From NCBI GenBank assembly GCA_947384095.1, contig CANDFU010000004.1:1-17411 (forward strand): a stretch of DNA of 17,411 bases, in the 5' to 3' direction. Each line of letters starts with the position of its first letter. The stretch's first letter is position 1. The position numbers and the translations under genes are program-made. This DNA comes from an uncultured Roseburia sp. (lineage in GTDB: Bacteria; Bacillota; Clostridia; Lachnospirales; Lachnospiraceae). The notes beneath the pieces were generated by a model. That model ran no database searches, was not told the origin of the DNA, and saw nothing but the letters and a program-made list of their open reading frames with translations. Positions 6,503-15,317 of this stretch are shown in pieces.

Positions 6503-7670
6503 GCCTGTCATCCGCCTTTCTTGTATTTTTTGCTCCGATCACGGAAAAAGGGAGTTCGCTGTGCCCGTCCAGCCTGAGCGTCCGGTAGCGCCCCAGAACG
6601 CTGTTGATTCCGAGATAGGAGTGGTGGTCTAAAAGAATGCAGGGCTTTAGCAGGACGATTCTGCACTCCATGTGAGCCGGTTTTGCCGTCCGGGCAATCT
6701 GCGCAAGCGCCGCGAGGCTGTTTCCCACATCGTTTTTCCCAGGGCTGGTTAAAAGGGCAAATTCCCACCGATGCCTGGCGTAAAGACGTTTCAGGAGGCG
6801 TTCCCGTTTTCTGCCGTCGAAAAACGGACAGATCTGATGGTATTCGACGATAAATACCGATGTTTGCGTGTAGAGGCTGACAAGCTCCTTCAGGCAGGAT
6901 ACGGTTCCGCGGCAGGCGCGGATCCGGCGTGCATGCCCGATCAGATACACAAGCTGTTTTTCATTCCACAGTTCCTTATTTTCGATGGACAGCCAGTCCG
7001 CCAGTTTAAGGAGCATGCCGTCCCCTTTTGCAGCCGGGTTTAAAAGTCCGGGAGTGCCTTCGATCTGTTCCGTCATGTCGTCGAAGAATGTCTGAAAAAT
7101 GCCAAGATAACGCGCCAGAAACGAAGCGCTTTCTCTGTCGGCGGAATATACTTCCGGCAGATAGGAAAGCCACGTCTGTTTTGGAAAATAAATCTGTACG
7201 CGACTGATACATGGAATCTGCCCGGCCTGTGTGTTCAGCTCAATTTTAAGCCAGAGATATCGGCCTTCCACGGAATCTTCCGAAGAGAAAAGCAGGATAT
7301 CTTTTGGGATATTGTATGTGGCCCTGCAAAAACAGGCCAGACTTTCCTCCTTCTGGTTCATCGTAAGACGTTTATCGGAAAGGACTTCCTCCACTGTCAC
7401 TTCATTTGAGAGAAACAGGCTGTCCGAAGTGTAGACGGCCACGGTGCAGGAGGATTCCCCCGGCATCTCTCCGGTGAGGCACAGCCGGTGCCAGGCCATT
7501 CTGCGCTCCCGGCTGTCAAAAATCCTCGTGTAATAGACGCCCGCCGCAGCGGGACTGCGGAGAGAGAGGCCGTCGTGTCCGATGCGGATATTGTCGCCGT
7601 ATCCCCGCCTGAAATCGCTTTCCTTGTTCAGAACAAAATATTTTTTTCGAAGAGAGACCGTAGGTTCCAT
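6474..7670 (-). CDS. Phage tail protein I-like baseplate component (Tail_P2_I / TIGR02242 type)
   Basis: The product has 398 residues. Residues 165-270 match the tail-I core: QTWLSYLPEVYSADRES, ASFLARYLGIFQTFFDDM, GDGMLLKLADWLSIENKELW and the RACRGTVSCLKELVSLYT segment with its invariant RGT at 254-256. The first 160 residues form a beta-rich domain (RRMAWHRLCLTGEM, YLWLKIELNT) that resembles the sheet placed before the tail-I core in eCIS versions. In known machines this protein sits at the wedge tips and carries fibres or peripheral proteins. Its 3' end overlaps the next gene by about 29 bases, which suggests coupled translation with that product as a partner. Confidence 0.83.
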   Translation of the reverse strand: MEPTVSLRKKYFVLNKESDFRRGYGDNIRIGHDGLSLRSPAAAGVYYTRIFDSRERRMAWHRLCLTGEMPGESSCTVAVYTSDSLFLSNEVTVEEVLSDKRLTMNQKEESLACFCRATYNIPKDILLFSSEDSVEGRYLWLKIELNTQAGQIPCISRVQIYFPKQTWLSYLPEVYSADRESASFLARYLGIFQTFFDDMTEQIEGTPGLLNPAAKGDGMLLKLADWLSIENKELWNEKQLVYLIGHARRIRACRGTVSCLKELVSLYTQTSVFIVEYHQICPFFDGRKRERLLKRLYARHRWEFALLTSPGKNDVGNSLAALAQIARTAKPAHMECRIVLLKPCILLDHHSYLGINSVLGRYRTLRLDGHSELPFSVIGAKNTRKADDRHEKSELFPI

Positions 7671-7700
7671 AGTGGTAATTCCCTTTCCTGTGTCTTGAAA

Positions 7701-9815
7701 TCAGATCTGCCCGGCGACATAGGATACGATAAGGCAGCATTCTTTTAAATAAGCCAGTCCGTTGACGGGAAGAAGGATGTCGCCGGTTCTGCTGCGTCCG
7801 TTCTCTTTTCCCTGCGCATCCATACCAAAGGAGCGGATTTCGCTCACGCAGTCGAGCACATCGACCGCCCCGTAGAGATCGCTGTAGGAAATCCGTATGC
7901 CGAACAGAGAGCGGATCCGGGAAAAATAGCCTGAAAGTGTCCGGGTAATCTGCTTTTTTGCCGTTGTGGGTTCTGCTGTCGTCTTGATCTCGGCAAAGAT
8001 GGTAATGCCGAGATATTCCGGAGAGAGAATCACAAGTTTTGTCCCGATCATGCGCCGCGGGTTTAAGAAACGAAGCAGATTCTGGCGGAACGGTTCGCTT
8101 AAAACTGGTTCCCGCTCCATGGAACAGGGTTTTACAACGATTGTCACTGTCTCCGCCTGTGTCCCGGAAAGCTGCGTGCGGAACTCTGTGGACGGGATGA
8201 CTCTGGCATTTTCAATCAGAAGGCCCGGCGCCTGCATAAGCAGCGTTTCGTAGTCCCCATAAGTGACGGCCCGGTCCGGCTCTTCCTGCAGAAACCGGCT
8301 TTTGCAGGTTCTCATTTCTTCCATATCTTCACCGCCGGCAGCTTCCCTTGCATTCGTTATAATCGGCAGCTTTCCGGAAAGATAGGAGAGCGGTTCTGCC
8401 CGGCGGATGCTTCCCGCCCTTACATTGCCCATTGCGCCGAGGCTGGTTTTTGCCGCCGCGATCAGAAGCCGTCCTTCCGGCGCCGCGCCGTGATCGCAGT
8501 CACCAAAGAGAAGGGTTCCCGTTTTTTCGTCCGGATGAAAAACCAGATCTTCGGGGCCGTGCGCGCTGAAATCGTCGGTCTTAGTCCAGAAACGGTACTG
8601 TCCCGGGTGAAGGCCGCCCTCTTCCGCCATGACGCAAAGATCCTCCGTTAAAAGTCCGGGAATGCCTGACGGGTAATTCTGCCAGGGCATTCCGGTTCCC
8701 TCTCCTGGCGAAATCTGGTTTTTACAGGTCTGATCGTACAGGATCAGGAGACAGCGTACTTTGGCGGCCCGTTCTGTTTTCCGGATGCCGGGAAGGCAGA
8801 ACATGACACCTTCGCGGCCCCGTTTTCGGCAGTGAGGCCCTTTGTAGGGGAAAAACCTGCCTTCGCGTTCCACAAAGAAAAGGGCATTTCCCTCATAAGC
8901 CAGGCGTGTCCTTAAGATAAAGTATTCCTCGGCTGCCAGAGAGACGGCATGGTTTTCAATCAGTGTGCAGGTCTGTCTGACTTTAAGGCGCGAAAGGCTG
9001 ACTTCCTCAATGACAGGCGGCATGTCATAATCGCTTCTGGCCAGTGTAAGAAAGAGCCGGTAACGGCCATCCTCTCCCGGTATCATTGTCTTTTCGGTGA
9101 GAAAAGTCAGAAATCCGTTCTGAAGCAGCCCGTGTGTGGTATCCTGGCGGATAACCGCCTGTTTTAGTCCATCTGTGGTAAAGCAGGACAGCGTATATTC
9201 CGCCAGAGGGATGAAGGAATCGTCGGTGATCGGTCTGCGTTTTTTCGGAGTGTCGGAAAAAAGATGAAAATACAGGCTGTGTCCGACGCCTGGCGCAAGC
9301 GGTCCGGAAAGTATGAGTTCCAGGGTATCCCCGGCAGACGGGTGCATGCCAAAAGCTGGAAAACGGAGCTTTTTTTCCACTACTGTGATTTCACTGCTTC
9401 TGCCGCAGCCTTTTTCCGGATTTTTTTTAAGGCAGGCCAGTCCCGATATCTCTGTCGTATCGATCCATCGCTCGTCTGTCGTCTCAAAACAGATATCGTC
9501 GGCAAAAAAGCGGCTTCCCTTCGGAAAGAAGGTCGGTTCCGAAAGATTGGTTAGGGACAGGACCGTTTCTGCGGGCCGTATACCGCGGGGCGTGATCCCC
9601 ATCAGTTTTAGAAAACCGCGCAGATGTGCTTCGCTGATCTGGTCGAGGTGAAACTGCTGCATTTCTTTTTGCCAGGCGATCAGTTCCAGCAGGGTAATGC
9701 CCGGGTCGTGGGCGTTGTAATCTGTCCATTCCGGATAAAGCCCGGGAATTTCTTTTAGTGCTTTTTCGACAATTCCGGCAAAGGTTTCGTCGTCCAGTCC
9801 GATTTGTGGGATCAT
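7701..9815 (-). CDS. Second baseplate J-like wedge protein (Afp12-related)
   Basis: The product has 704 residues. It opens with PGLYPEWTDYNAHDPGITLLELIAW-type sequence (about 24-48), parallel to the N-terminus of the preceding 1009-residue protein, so the two are probably distant paralogues. The second half shows the J-core: TGTLLFGDCDHGAAPEGR, GAMGNVRAGSI, IITNAREAAGGEDMEEM and RAVTYGDYETLL (about 450-560). C-terminal ferredoxin-like arms follow (IFAEIKTTAEPTTAKKQI). GGGAGGCGGC directly before the ATG supports the start, and the gap from the upstream stop is only 10 bases. It is likely the partner subunit of the wedge heterodimer. Confidence 0.87.
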   Translation of the reverse strand: MIPQIGLDDETFAGIVEKALKEIPGLYPEWTDYNAHDPGITLLELIAWQKEMQQFHLDQISEAHLRGFLKLMGITPRGIRPAETVLSLTNLSEPTFFPKGSRFFADDICFETTDERWIDTTEISGLACLKKNPEKGCGRSSEITVVEKKLRFPAFGMHPSAGDTLELILSGPLAPGVGHSLYFHLFSDTPKKRRPITDDSFIPLAEYTLSCFTTDGLKQAVIRQDTTHGLLQNGFLTFLTEKTMIPGEDGRYRLFLTLARSDYDMPPVIEEVSLSRLKVRQTCTLIENHAVSLAAEEYFILRTRLAYEGNALFFVEREGRFFPYKGPHCRKRGREGVMFCLPGIRKTERAAKVRCLLILYDQTCKNQISPGEGTGMPWQNYPSGIPGLLTEDLCVMAEEGGLHPGQYRFWTKTDDFSAHGPEDLVFHPDEKTGTLLFGDCDHGAAPEGRLLIAAAKTSLGAMGNVRAGSIRRAEPLSYLSGKLPIITNAREAAGGEDMEEMRTCKSRFLQEEPDRAVTYGDYETLLMQAPGLLIENARVIPSTEFRTQLSGTQAETVTIVVKPCSMEREPVLSEPFRQNLLRFLNPRRMIGTKLVILSPEYLGITIFAEIKTTAEPTTAKKQITRTLSGYFSRIRSLFGIRISYSDLYGAVDVLDCVSEIRSFGMDAQGKENGRSRTGDILLPVNGLAYLKECCLIVSYVAGQI

Positions 9816-9825
9816 GCCGCCTCCC

Positions 9826-12800
9826 TTATTCTGATTCTGCCGTGACTGTGTGATTTCCGCTCAGAGCTACCGCGGCTCCTGCCATATATTCCCGTGAAAG
9901 ATGTTTCCGGTCGCGGCTGAAAGGGTCGATTTCGACGCGCCCCTGTCCGGCGTCAAGCGATACGGCGACCCGCAGCTCTCTGATATAACGGATATCCGGG
10001 ACGCCTTTCAGGGCATTCCGGATCTGGGCTTCGTTTGGAATGAAGCCGATATCCCAGCCCTTCCCGTGGTAGTTTCCCGTGACGGGGTGAAAAAATTGTT
10101 CCAGACGCCGCAATATATGCTTCTGTGTCTGGAAAAGGTCGCCGGTTCTGCTCACAGCGCGGACGAAACAGTCGATCTGAAGAAATTGAGGCGCGGCGAT
10201 AAAAAGGCGTCCTGTGCCGGCGAGATTCCCGTCCATCCTGTCGGCGAGATAATCCGTGATCTGTTCCCGCAGCCGCTCGAAACAGACGCTGTCGGTATGA
10301 AGATCTTTCGGGAGTACGATCAGTGTCAGACATCCTGGTTCGTATTCTCCTTGCGGTGTGTATCCGCTGAGGCATTTTACGGATTGTATGGAGCGGGACG
10401 CTTCCCGGGCGAGCAGTTCGTAGTCGGCTGCAGTGACGGCCCTGCCCATGTGGCGCAGGGTTTCGCTGCAGCGGTTTATGGCCGCGTCCATTGTTTCCCG
10501 GCCACACCCTCCGCAGAGTGGAAACGGGGCGTTGACACGGCTGACATATCCGAGGGAGCTTTGGGGTGTGAGTACCGTCCTGGCGGGCAGGTTTCCACCG
10601 GAACCGTTCACGCAGCGATAATCAATGCGGATAGTCGTATTTTTGCCGTCGGCCGGCAGGGCGCCGTTGAGTCCGTCCGAAAAGGTTACAATACCGCGAT
10701 TTTTGTCGAGTAGATAATGCCGGTCTGTGGCGGCCGAGCGGGAAAAATCAGCAGTCTCCTCCCATTCTGTCCACAGTTGCATGTGTTCGCCGTCCGGGTC
10801 CTTAACTTCCGTGAGACGTCCCTTAGCCCTGAGCGCCTCCCTTGCGGAAGGGCTGAGGGTAGCTGTTTCGTTGACACGGACGGTGAGATCATAAATATTT
10901 TCCCGCAGGAGACGGCAGACTTTGTTTTTTTCACCGGCTCTGATTTCAAAAAATTCCGGCGGCCTGCGTTCTGCAGCCAGGATCTTTCCCGCGTTCAGGC
11001 GGAGGTTTCGTATAAAGGGAGACAGGCTGTTTTTTTTGCCGGAGGATTCTGTTTTACGGGTCATCCGAATCCAGTAAGCCTCTTCGCCGCAGATAGAATG
11101 CGGAGCAAAGTCCTCTTTTCCGGGAAATGTCAGGCAGCCGCTTTTTTGCAGCCCGTCGGTTCCGTCGATAACAAAGAGCGGGGCGAATCCGTCCCTGCGA
11201 CGATAGGCGAAGGCGAGATCCCGGCGTTGCGTGCGCATATGTAAAGGCTGCCCCGCGATGTCGCAAAACAACTTGACTGGCCCTGTTGCAAGCGGCCGGT
11301 CAAACCCGAGGTAGAGAGTATCTTCTGTTTCGCATCGTCCGGAAAACACCTCCCAGACGCCGCAGGCCGCGCTGCCGGTATGGTTCTGGAACATGCCCGG
11401 CGGGGCGGCCGAGGATTCCCCGTGGTTGCATGCCATGGCAAATTCGGGCTGTCTTCCCTTGCCCGCGTAGGAATAATGAAAACGTACTTTGTGTATCACC
11501 GGCGTGAGATAAGTTCCCTTCGGGCGGTACAGATTGTTCATGCGCAGCACTCTCACCCTCAGGTATCGGGTCGGCGCGCTTTCCCAGGTCAGAAGCGCGG
11601 CGTTGTCCGGACAGGCAAATGTGAGTGTCACTTCATCTCCGGCCCTGCCGGAAACGCCGTTAAAGAGAGACTGACTGCTTTCCTTTACGGGAAGCCTGCT
11701 CCAGCCGTCTCCGTTGTAATATTCCCACACGACCTGTTCGACGGTGACGTCATACTGCGGATCCGGCATAAAATCAGCGCGTCTCATCAGGATTTTCCAC
11801 TTGCGTTCGGCCGGGACCGTGTTGTCGAGCGGTATTTTTTCGTAGTCGAGAAGAAAGGTCAGGCGTACGATAGCGCCCGGTTTTCCCAAGGCTTCCTCCG
11901 AGGAGAAATAGCATTCGGCGAACAAAGAGGGGTATTCCCCGAAAGGGAAAAAACCGGTATCCGGCTGTTCGCCCGTGCCGTTTGTGATCAGGTCTGGCTT
12001 GATCCCGCTTCTTTCCGAAGTGAGGCGGATGTCCTGCACGAAAAACGGCTCTCTGTTCCAGGGGCCGGAATAGCGGCAGCAGAGCCAGTATCCGTTTTTG
12101 CCGAAAAGCGTCGTCTCTTCCGGTTCCGGACAGCCGGCGGGAAGGGACAGGACAAACGTCTCCCCGTCGGGCTGCACATCGTCCAGCTCCAGAAAGCCGT
12201 CTTTCGTCGCGTAAGAAATGTGCACAGACGTGCTGTCTTTCATCCAGTCGTTATCTTTCTTTCCAGGACCCGGTCCGCCCGGCTCAAGAGCCAGCCGGAT
12301 TTGGGCGGACTCCCTTACGTGCAGGACTTCGCTCTGACACAGATAGAGAACATGCTCCCGGTCTGCCCCGGCCTCCGCGGAAAAGGGGAAAAACGGCCGA
12401 CTGCTGTCTTTTTTTTCAATATAGTCCTGCTTTCCGTCGACATAGATAAGATGTGTCAGTTCTGCCGGGGTGACAAAAAACGTCTCCGCCGTTTCATAGA
12501 TGATGTCTTCTTCCTCTTCGTCGCCGTGCGGGCCGGTAAGCACGGTTCCTTCCGGTATCATGGTTCCGCCAAATTCATGGCTTGAGAGTGAAAAGACGGC
12601 GTATCCTTCTGCGGGAAGGGCGGGCAGCATCTTTAAGTTCTGTTCTGCAAAAAAGCGTCGGCAGAGCTTTTCGGGGATGCGGTCATACCGTTTTACCGTC
12701 TCCGAAAACAGCTCCGCGAAAATCAGCGCCAGTGTGGTTCCGGCGTCGGGGTGCGCGGGATCAAATTTCCACTCCGGAACGTAAGCCTTTGCTTTTTGCG

Positions 12801-12855
12801 CGATCTGTATGACGAGATCTTCTTTTGTCCGGCTGTCTTTTTTTTGTATTTTCAT
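9826..12855 (-). CDS. Large baseplate J-like wedge protein (Afp11/gp6-related)
   Basis: The product has 1009 residues. The N-terminus carries VPEWKFDPAHPDAGTTLALIFAEL, the 'ypeWt.......Gi.LlElfA' motif of CIS wedge proteins. The middle (about 150-680) is a long beta-rich insertion with paired WYNGD-like strands (VVWEYYNGDGWSRLPV). The J-type core lies at about 760-900: VTFSDGLNGALPADG, a GSGGNLPA turn, then NAPFPLCGGCGRETMDAAI and RAVTAADYELLAREA, followed by ferredoxin-like arms to the C-terminus. With the next gene it should make the wedge dimer that surrounds the hub and triggers sheath contraction. The Shine-Dalgarno (AAAGGAGG) lies 13 bases before the ATG, a long spacer, and there is no better start. 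The size is at the upper end for this family. Confidence 0.87.
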   Translation of the reverse strand: MKIQKKDSRTKEDLVIQIAQKAKAYVPEWKFDPAHPDAGTTLALIFAELFSETVKRYDRIPEKLCRRFFAEQNLKMLPALPAEGYAVFSLSSHEFGGTMIPEGTVLTGPHGDEEEEDIIYETAETFFVTPAELTHLIYVDGKQDYIEKKDSSRPFFPFSAEAGADREHVLYLCQSEVLHVRESAQIRLALEPGGPGPGKKDNDWMKDSTSVHISYATKDGFLELDDVQPDGETFVLSLPAGCPEPEETTLFGKNGYWLCCRYSGPWNREPFFVQDIRLTSERSGIKPDLITNGTGEQPDTGFFPFGEYPSLFAECYFSSEEALGKPGAIVRLTFLLDYEKIPLDNTVPAERKWKILMRRADFMPDPQYDVTVEQVVWEYYNGDGWSRLPVKESSQSLFNGVSGRAGDEVTLTFACPDNAALLTWESAPTRYLRVRVLRMNNLYRPKGTYLTPVIHKVRFHYSYAGKGRQPEFAMACNHGESSAAPPGMFQNHTGSAACGVWEVFSGRCETEDTLYLGFDRPLATGPVKLFCDIAGQPLHMRTQRRDLAFAYRRRDGFAPLFVIDGTDGLQKSGCLTFPGKEDFAPHSICGEEAYWIRMTRKTESSGKKNSLSPFIRNLRLNAGKILAAERRPPEFFEIRAGEKNKVCRLLRENIYDLTVRVNETATLSPSAREALRAKGRLTEVKDPDGEHMQLWTEWEETADFSRSAATDRHYLLDKNRGIVTFSDGLNGALPADGKNTTIRIDYRCVNGSGGNLPARTVLTPQSSLGYVSRVNAPFPLCGGCGRETMDAAINRCSETLRHMGRAVTAADYELLAREASRSIQSVKCLSGYTPQGEYEPGCLTLIVLPKDLHTDSVCFERLREQITDYLADRMDGNLAGTGRLFIAAPQFLQIDCFVRAVSRTGDLFQTQKHILRRLEQFFHPVTGNYHGKGWDIGFIPNEAQIRNALKGVPDIRYIRELRVAVSLDAGQGRVEIDPFSRDRKHLSREYMAGAAVALSGNHTVTAESE

Positions 12856-12890
12856 CGCTGCAGCCGTGCCTCCTTTGATTGCGGTTTGTT

Positions 12891-13319
12891 TTATACGGGC
12901 CGGATTCCGTTGCCCTCGTTCAGGTAGAAAGGAAATACCATATTATAGGGATTGTTTGTCGTGCGGACGATATAGCGGACTTCGATTCTTAGCGCGCCGT
13001 CCGACATGTGCTCCCTGCCGATAAAAACTTCCGGTTTTTTGATCCGGGGTTCCCAGCGGATTAAGGCCTGGGTGATCTCCTCTTCCATACTTTTAAGGTC
13101 TGTCAGATTTGTATCGGAAAAAGCATATCTGCGGATACCGCATCCAAATTCAGGCTGCATGGCGCGTTCGCCTTTTCCGGTGAAAAGAATCAGTTTCACT
13201 GCCTCTGCGATCTCTTCTTCCCCCGAGACTGTTTCGACCCTTCCGGTAACGGGATTGACTTTTGGAGGAAATTTCCACCCGCAGCCAAGAAAATCCGCAA
13301 TACCTGTTATTTCGCTCAT
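12891..13319 (-). CDS. gp25-like baseplate wedge protein (GPW/gp25 family, Afp9-like)
   Basis: The product has 142 residues, the normal size of the family. The diagnostic segment GKGERAMQPEFGCG lies at about 48-61, followed by LTDLKSMEEEITQAL (72-86) and the conserved EPRI at 90-93. The N-terminus FLGCGWKFPPKVNPVTG matches the family opening. A perfect AAGGAGG with a short spacer precedes the ATG. In T4, T6SS and eCIS this protein clamps the baseplate wedge to the first sheath ring, so its presence strongly supports a contractile machine even though the sheath gene is outside the window. Confidence 0.95.
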   Translation of the reverse strand: MSEITGIADFLGCGWKFPPKVNPVTGRVETVSGEEEIAEAVKLILFTGKGERAMQPEFGCGIRRYAFSDTNLTDLKSMEEEITQALIRWEPRIKKPEVFIGREHMSDGALRIEVRYIVRTTNNPYNMVFPFYLNEGNGIRPV

Positions 13320-13400
13320 AGTTCCTCCTTGTGGGGTCCGGGAACGACGCTGTGTCCGGGGCGGGATTTCGGACGCCTTGCGGGGAATGCTTTGCCGGCG

Positions 13401-14225
13401 TCAGTTTAGTTTCAGCATCGACCCTTTCAGCTGCGCCATGCCGCTGCTCTCCGCCGTGAGGGAAGCCGTTCCCTTCAGACCCAGGGATGCCTGCGCCTCC
13501 ACTTTGACATTCTGGCCCTTGACGTTGGTGCTGCTCCCGTCGAGGGTGGTATTCTGCCCATTCAGAACCAGTTTCTGCCCCGCCCCGATATCGATATTGT
13601 CCGCGCTGATCGCGGCCTTAGAGGTGCTTCCGTCAAGTGTGAGCAGTTCTTTGCCGCTGACTTTGAAAATTGCTTTCTTTTTTGCGGTGAACGTCATCAC
13701 ACCCTCTTTTGTGTCAATCTGGAAAGCGTTTTCTTCTTCTTTATCCTGTGCGGCTATTATCTGATTTTCATCGTCGAGGGTAAGGTTCAGTCCCCCTTTG
13801 GTCATAACTGTGATTTTTTCCTTTTTTTCTTCGTCCGAAATCGTAATCCGGCTGCCTCCCTTGGTGAGGATTGTTTTTGCGGTATTTTTTTCGACCGCCG
13901 TGTCTGGGGGAAGGACGTTCGTCTGATTCCAGAGGCAGCCGATAACGTAAGGGCTGCCGGGATGCCCCAGATGAAAAGCTACGATGACCTGGGAGCCGAT
14001 TTCCGGCAGAAAGTAGATTCCGAACCCGTTGCCCGCGTAGGCGGAAGCGACCGGGACCCATCCAAGGCTGTTTTTTCCCTCTTCGCCGAGCAGCAGACGG
14101 ACTTTTATCATGCCCGGATGATCTTCGTCCCAGTTCTCGGTGACTTCCCCGACGACGATCCCGTGAATCAGACCGCCGTCGTCTTCCTTTTCTTCCAGAT
14201 CGAGCAGCTCGTCGTAGAAGCTCAT
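13401..14225 (-). CDS. Central spike protein, gpV / gp5-like (C-terminal half of VgrG)
   Basis: The product has 274 residues. Residues 19-105 are an OB-fold of the baseplate-assembly-protein-V type: GIVVGEVTENW, GMIKVRLLLGEEG, GWVPVASAYAGNGFG, FLPEIGSQVIVAFHLG and PYVIGCLWN. From about 112 to 274 the sequence becomes short repeating strands (KTILTKGGSRITI, VMTKGGLNLTL, IDTKEGVMTFTAK, then NIDIGAGQ, VKGQNVKVEA, SLGLKGTASL), which is the triple-stranded beta-helix needle. It ends MLKLN, as many spikes do. It should trimerise on the hub and puncture the target envelope. The next gene (gp25-like) begins 81 bases further on, the widest gap in the cluster apart from the interrupted kinase-like gene. 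Confidence 0.9.
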   Translation of the reverse strand: MSFYDELLDLEEKEDDGGLIHGIVVGEVTENWDEDHPGMIKVRLLLGEEGKNSLGWVPVASAYAGNGFGIYFLPEIGSQVIVAFHLGHPGSPYVIGCLWNQTNVLPPDTAVEKNTAKTILTKGGSRITISDEEKKEKITVMTKGGLNLTLDDENQIIAAQDKEEENAFQIDTKEGVMTFTAKKKAIFKVSGKELLTLDGSTSKAAISADNIDIGAGQKLVLNGQNTTLDGSSTNVKGQNVKVEAQASLGLKGTASLTAESSGMAQLKGSMLKLN

Positions 14226-14234
14226 GTTTCCTCC

Positions 14235-15317
14235 TTATTTTTTCTCACGCTTTCCTCCAAGTGTAAAATCGGTCGTATATCCGTCGGTTCCGAAAGAATG
14301 TTCTGTGGATGTGATATAATAATCTCCGTTCACGGTATTGTCCAGCCCGTCGATCGTAAGATAGCGGCCAGGGACGAGTACGGGGATGCCGATGCAGGAG
14401 CCTCCTGCAGATTGCTTTTCTTCTTTCAGGGCTTCTTTTTCCCGGTCGGCGCGCGCCGAGAGTTCTTCTGCCGAGGTGATGTCGGGCAGGTTGATGATTC
14501 TTGCCGTGGCGCCGGTGAGAACGCTTTTTCTGGCGGATTTAAAGGTGCGCGTCTCTGTCGACTGTTTTGTACCCTGCCTTTGGTTTCCGCGTACCGTGAT
14601 CTCGGTGTCCGTGTAGCCGTACCGCTGGGAAAAAGAGAGCAGATCCTGGCCGAAATGCAATGTCGTTATGGGACTGTCCTCGCTTTTTTCCGTGAAGCAG
14701 GCCCTGTTTCCGCAGACGAGAAAGCGGCGGTTTGCCACTTTGCAAAGCCATGCGACCATTTTCAGATCGTTTCCGTTCTGCAGTACCGGGGCTTTCAGTT
14801 CAACCGTGGTTTTGTCCACTGTGAGCGTCAGGCCGAGGTTTTCATAGCGTGACATAATCTGTTCGAAAAGCTTCGAGTAGGTCGCCGCCTGCCATTCATA
14901 GTTTTTGCGGTAATTATCGCACATCAGCCGCCGTACATCCACGGCCGTGATCTGCATTGCAGGGATTTCCCCGAATTGCACACTGCTTTCATAGATAAAG
15001 CCGCAGAAAAGTGTTTCCAGCTCCGATTCATATCCGATCTTTGCTTTGAGTATATTTCCAAGGCAGAGCGCATCCCGGATGCCGCTGCGAAAACAGTGGT
15101 TTTCGATGTCATAAATATCGACGACGGTAAAACTGACGCTTGCGGCATCTTTTAAGTTCATGGATATCCTTATATTTTCAATCTGTGCGTGATAGGCCGC
15201 GGCAAGATCTTTCTCCGGACTCCCGACCAGGATTTTTGCGGCGGGAACCCTGTAGTTTTTGTATTTCTGCCGAAGTTCGTCATTGGAAAAAACAGCTGTC
15301 AGAAAATTAGTTTCCAT
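14235..15317 (-). CDS. Baseplate hub protein, late-control gpD / gp27-like (N-terminal half of VgrG)
   Basis: The product has 360 residues and resembles the phage late control D family. Seen: the opening IENIRISMNLKDAASVSFTV (46-65) typical of the first hub barrel, ALCLGNILKAKIGYES and LFCGFIYESSVQFGE in the next strand pair, then ITAVDVRRLM. The middle has a helical part (YSKLFEQIMSRYENLGL). Near the C-terminus VLVPGRYLTIDGL..TVNGDYYITSTEHSF ...GYTTDFTLGG is the classic late-control-D ending. As a trimer such a hub forms the centre of the baseplate and accepts the tube. In Afp8-type VgrG this domain is fused to the spike; here they are separate genes, 9 bases apart. An AGGAGG site precedes the ATG with a spacer of about 9 bases. 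Confidence 0.9.
   Translation of the reverse strand: METNFLTAVFSNDELRQKYKNYRVPAAKILVGSPEKDLAAAYHAQIENIRISMNLKDAASVSFTVVDIYDIENHCFRSGIRDALCLGNILKAKIGYESELETLFCGFIYESSVQFGEIPAMQITAVDVRRLMCDNYRKNYEWQAATYSKLFEQIMSRYENLGLTLTVDKTTVELKAPVLQNGNDLKMVAWLCKVANRRFLVCGNRACFTEKSEDSPITTLHFGQDLLSFSQRYGYTDTEITVRGNQRQGTKQSTETRTFKSARKSVLTGATARIINLPDITSAEELSARADREKEALKEEKQSAGGSCIGIPVLVPGRYLTIDGLDNTVNGDYYITSTEHSFGTDGYTTDFTLGGKREKK

Noticed and set aside
9901..10713. 270-codon plus-strand frame
   Set aside because: It is antisense to the J-core of the wedge protein. The open frame is explained by codon bias of the opposite strand.
11380..12585. 401-codon open frame on the plus strand, antisense to the 1009-residue wedge gene
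   Set aside because: It has no ribosome site or recognisable domain and is rich in Arg, Val and Phe, as expected from the reverse of GC-rich codons. The minus-strand gene has clear family motifs.
13321..13400. Possible hairpin from repeated tccgg words in the spike-gp25 gap
   Set aside because: The best stem is about 5 base pairs with an 11-base loop and no T-run, so it supports neither a terminator nor a regulatory RNA.
13006..13764. 252-codon plus-strand frame across gp25 and spike
   Set aside because: It is serine- and proline-rich low-information sequence that crosses two real genes in antisense.
13962..14852. 296-codon plus-strand frame across the hub and spike genes
   Set aside because: It overlaps two well-supported minus-strand genes and the junction between them; there is no ribosome site and no family resemblance.
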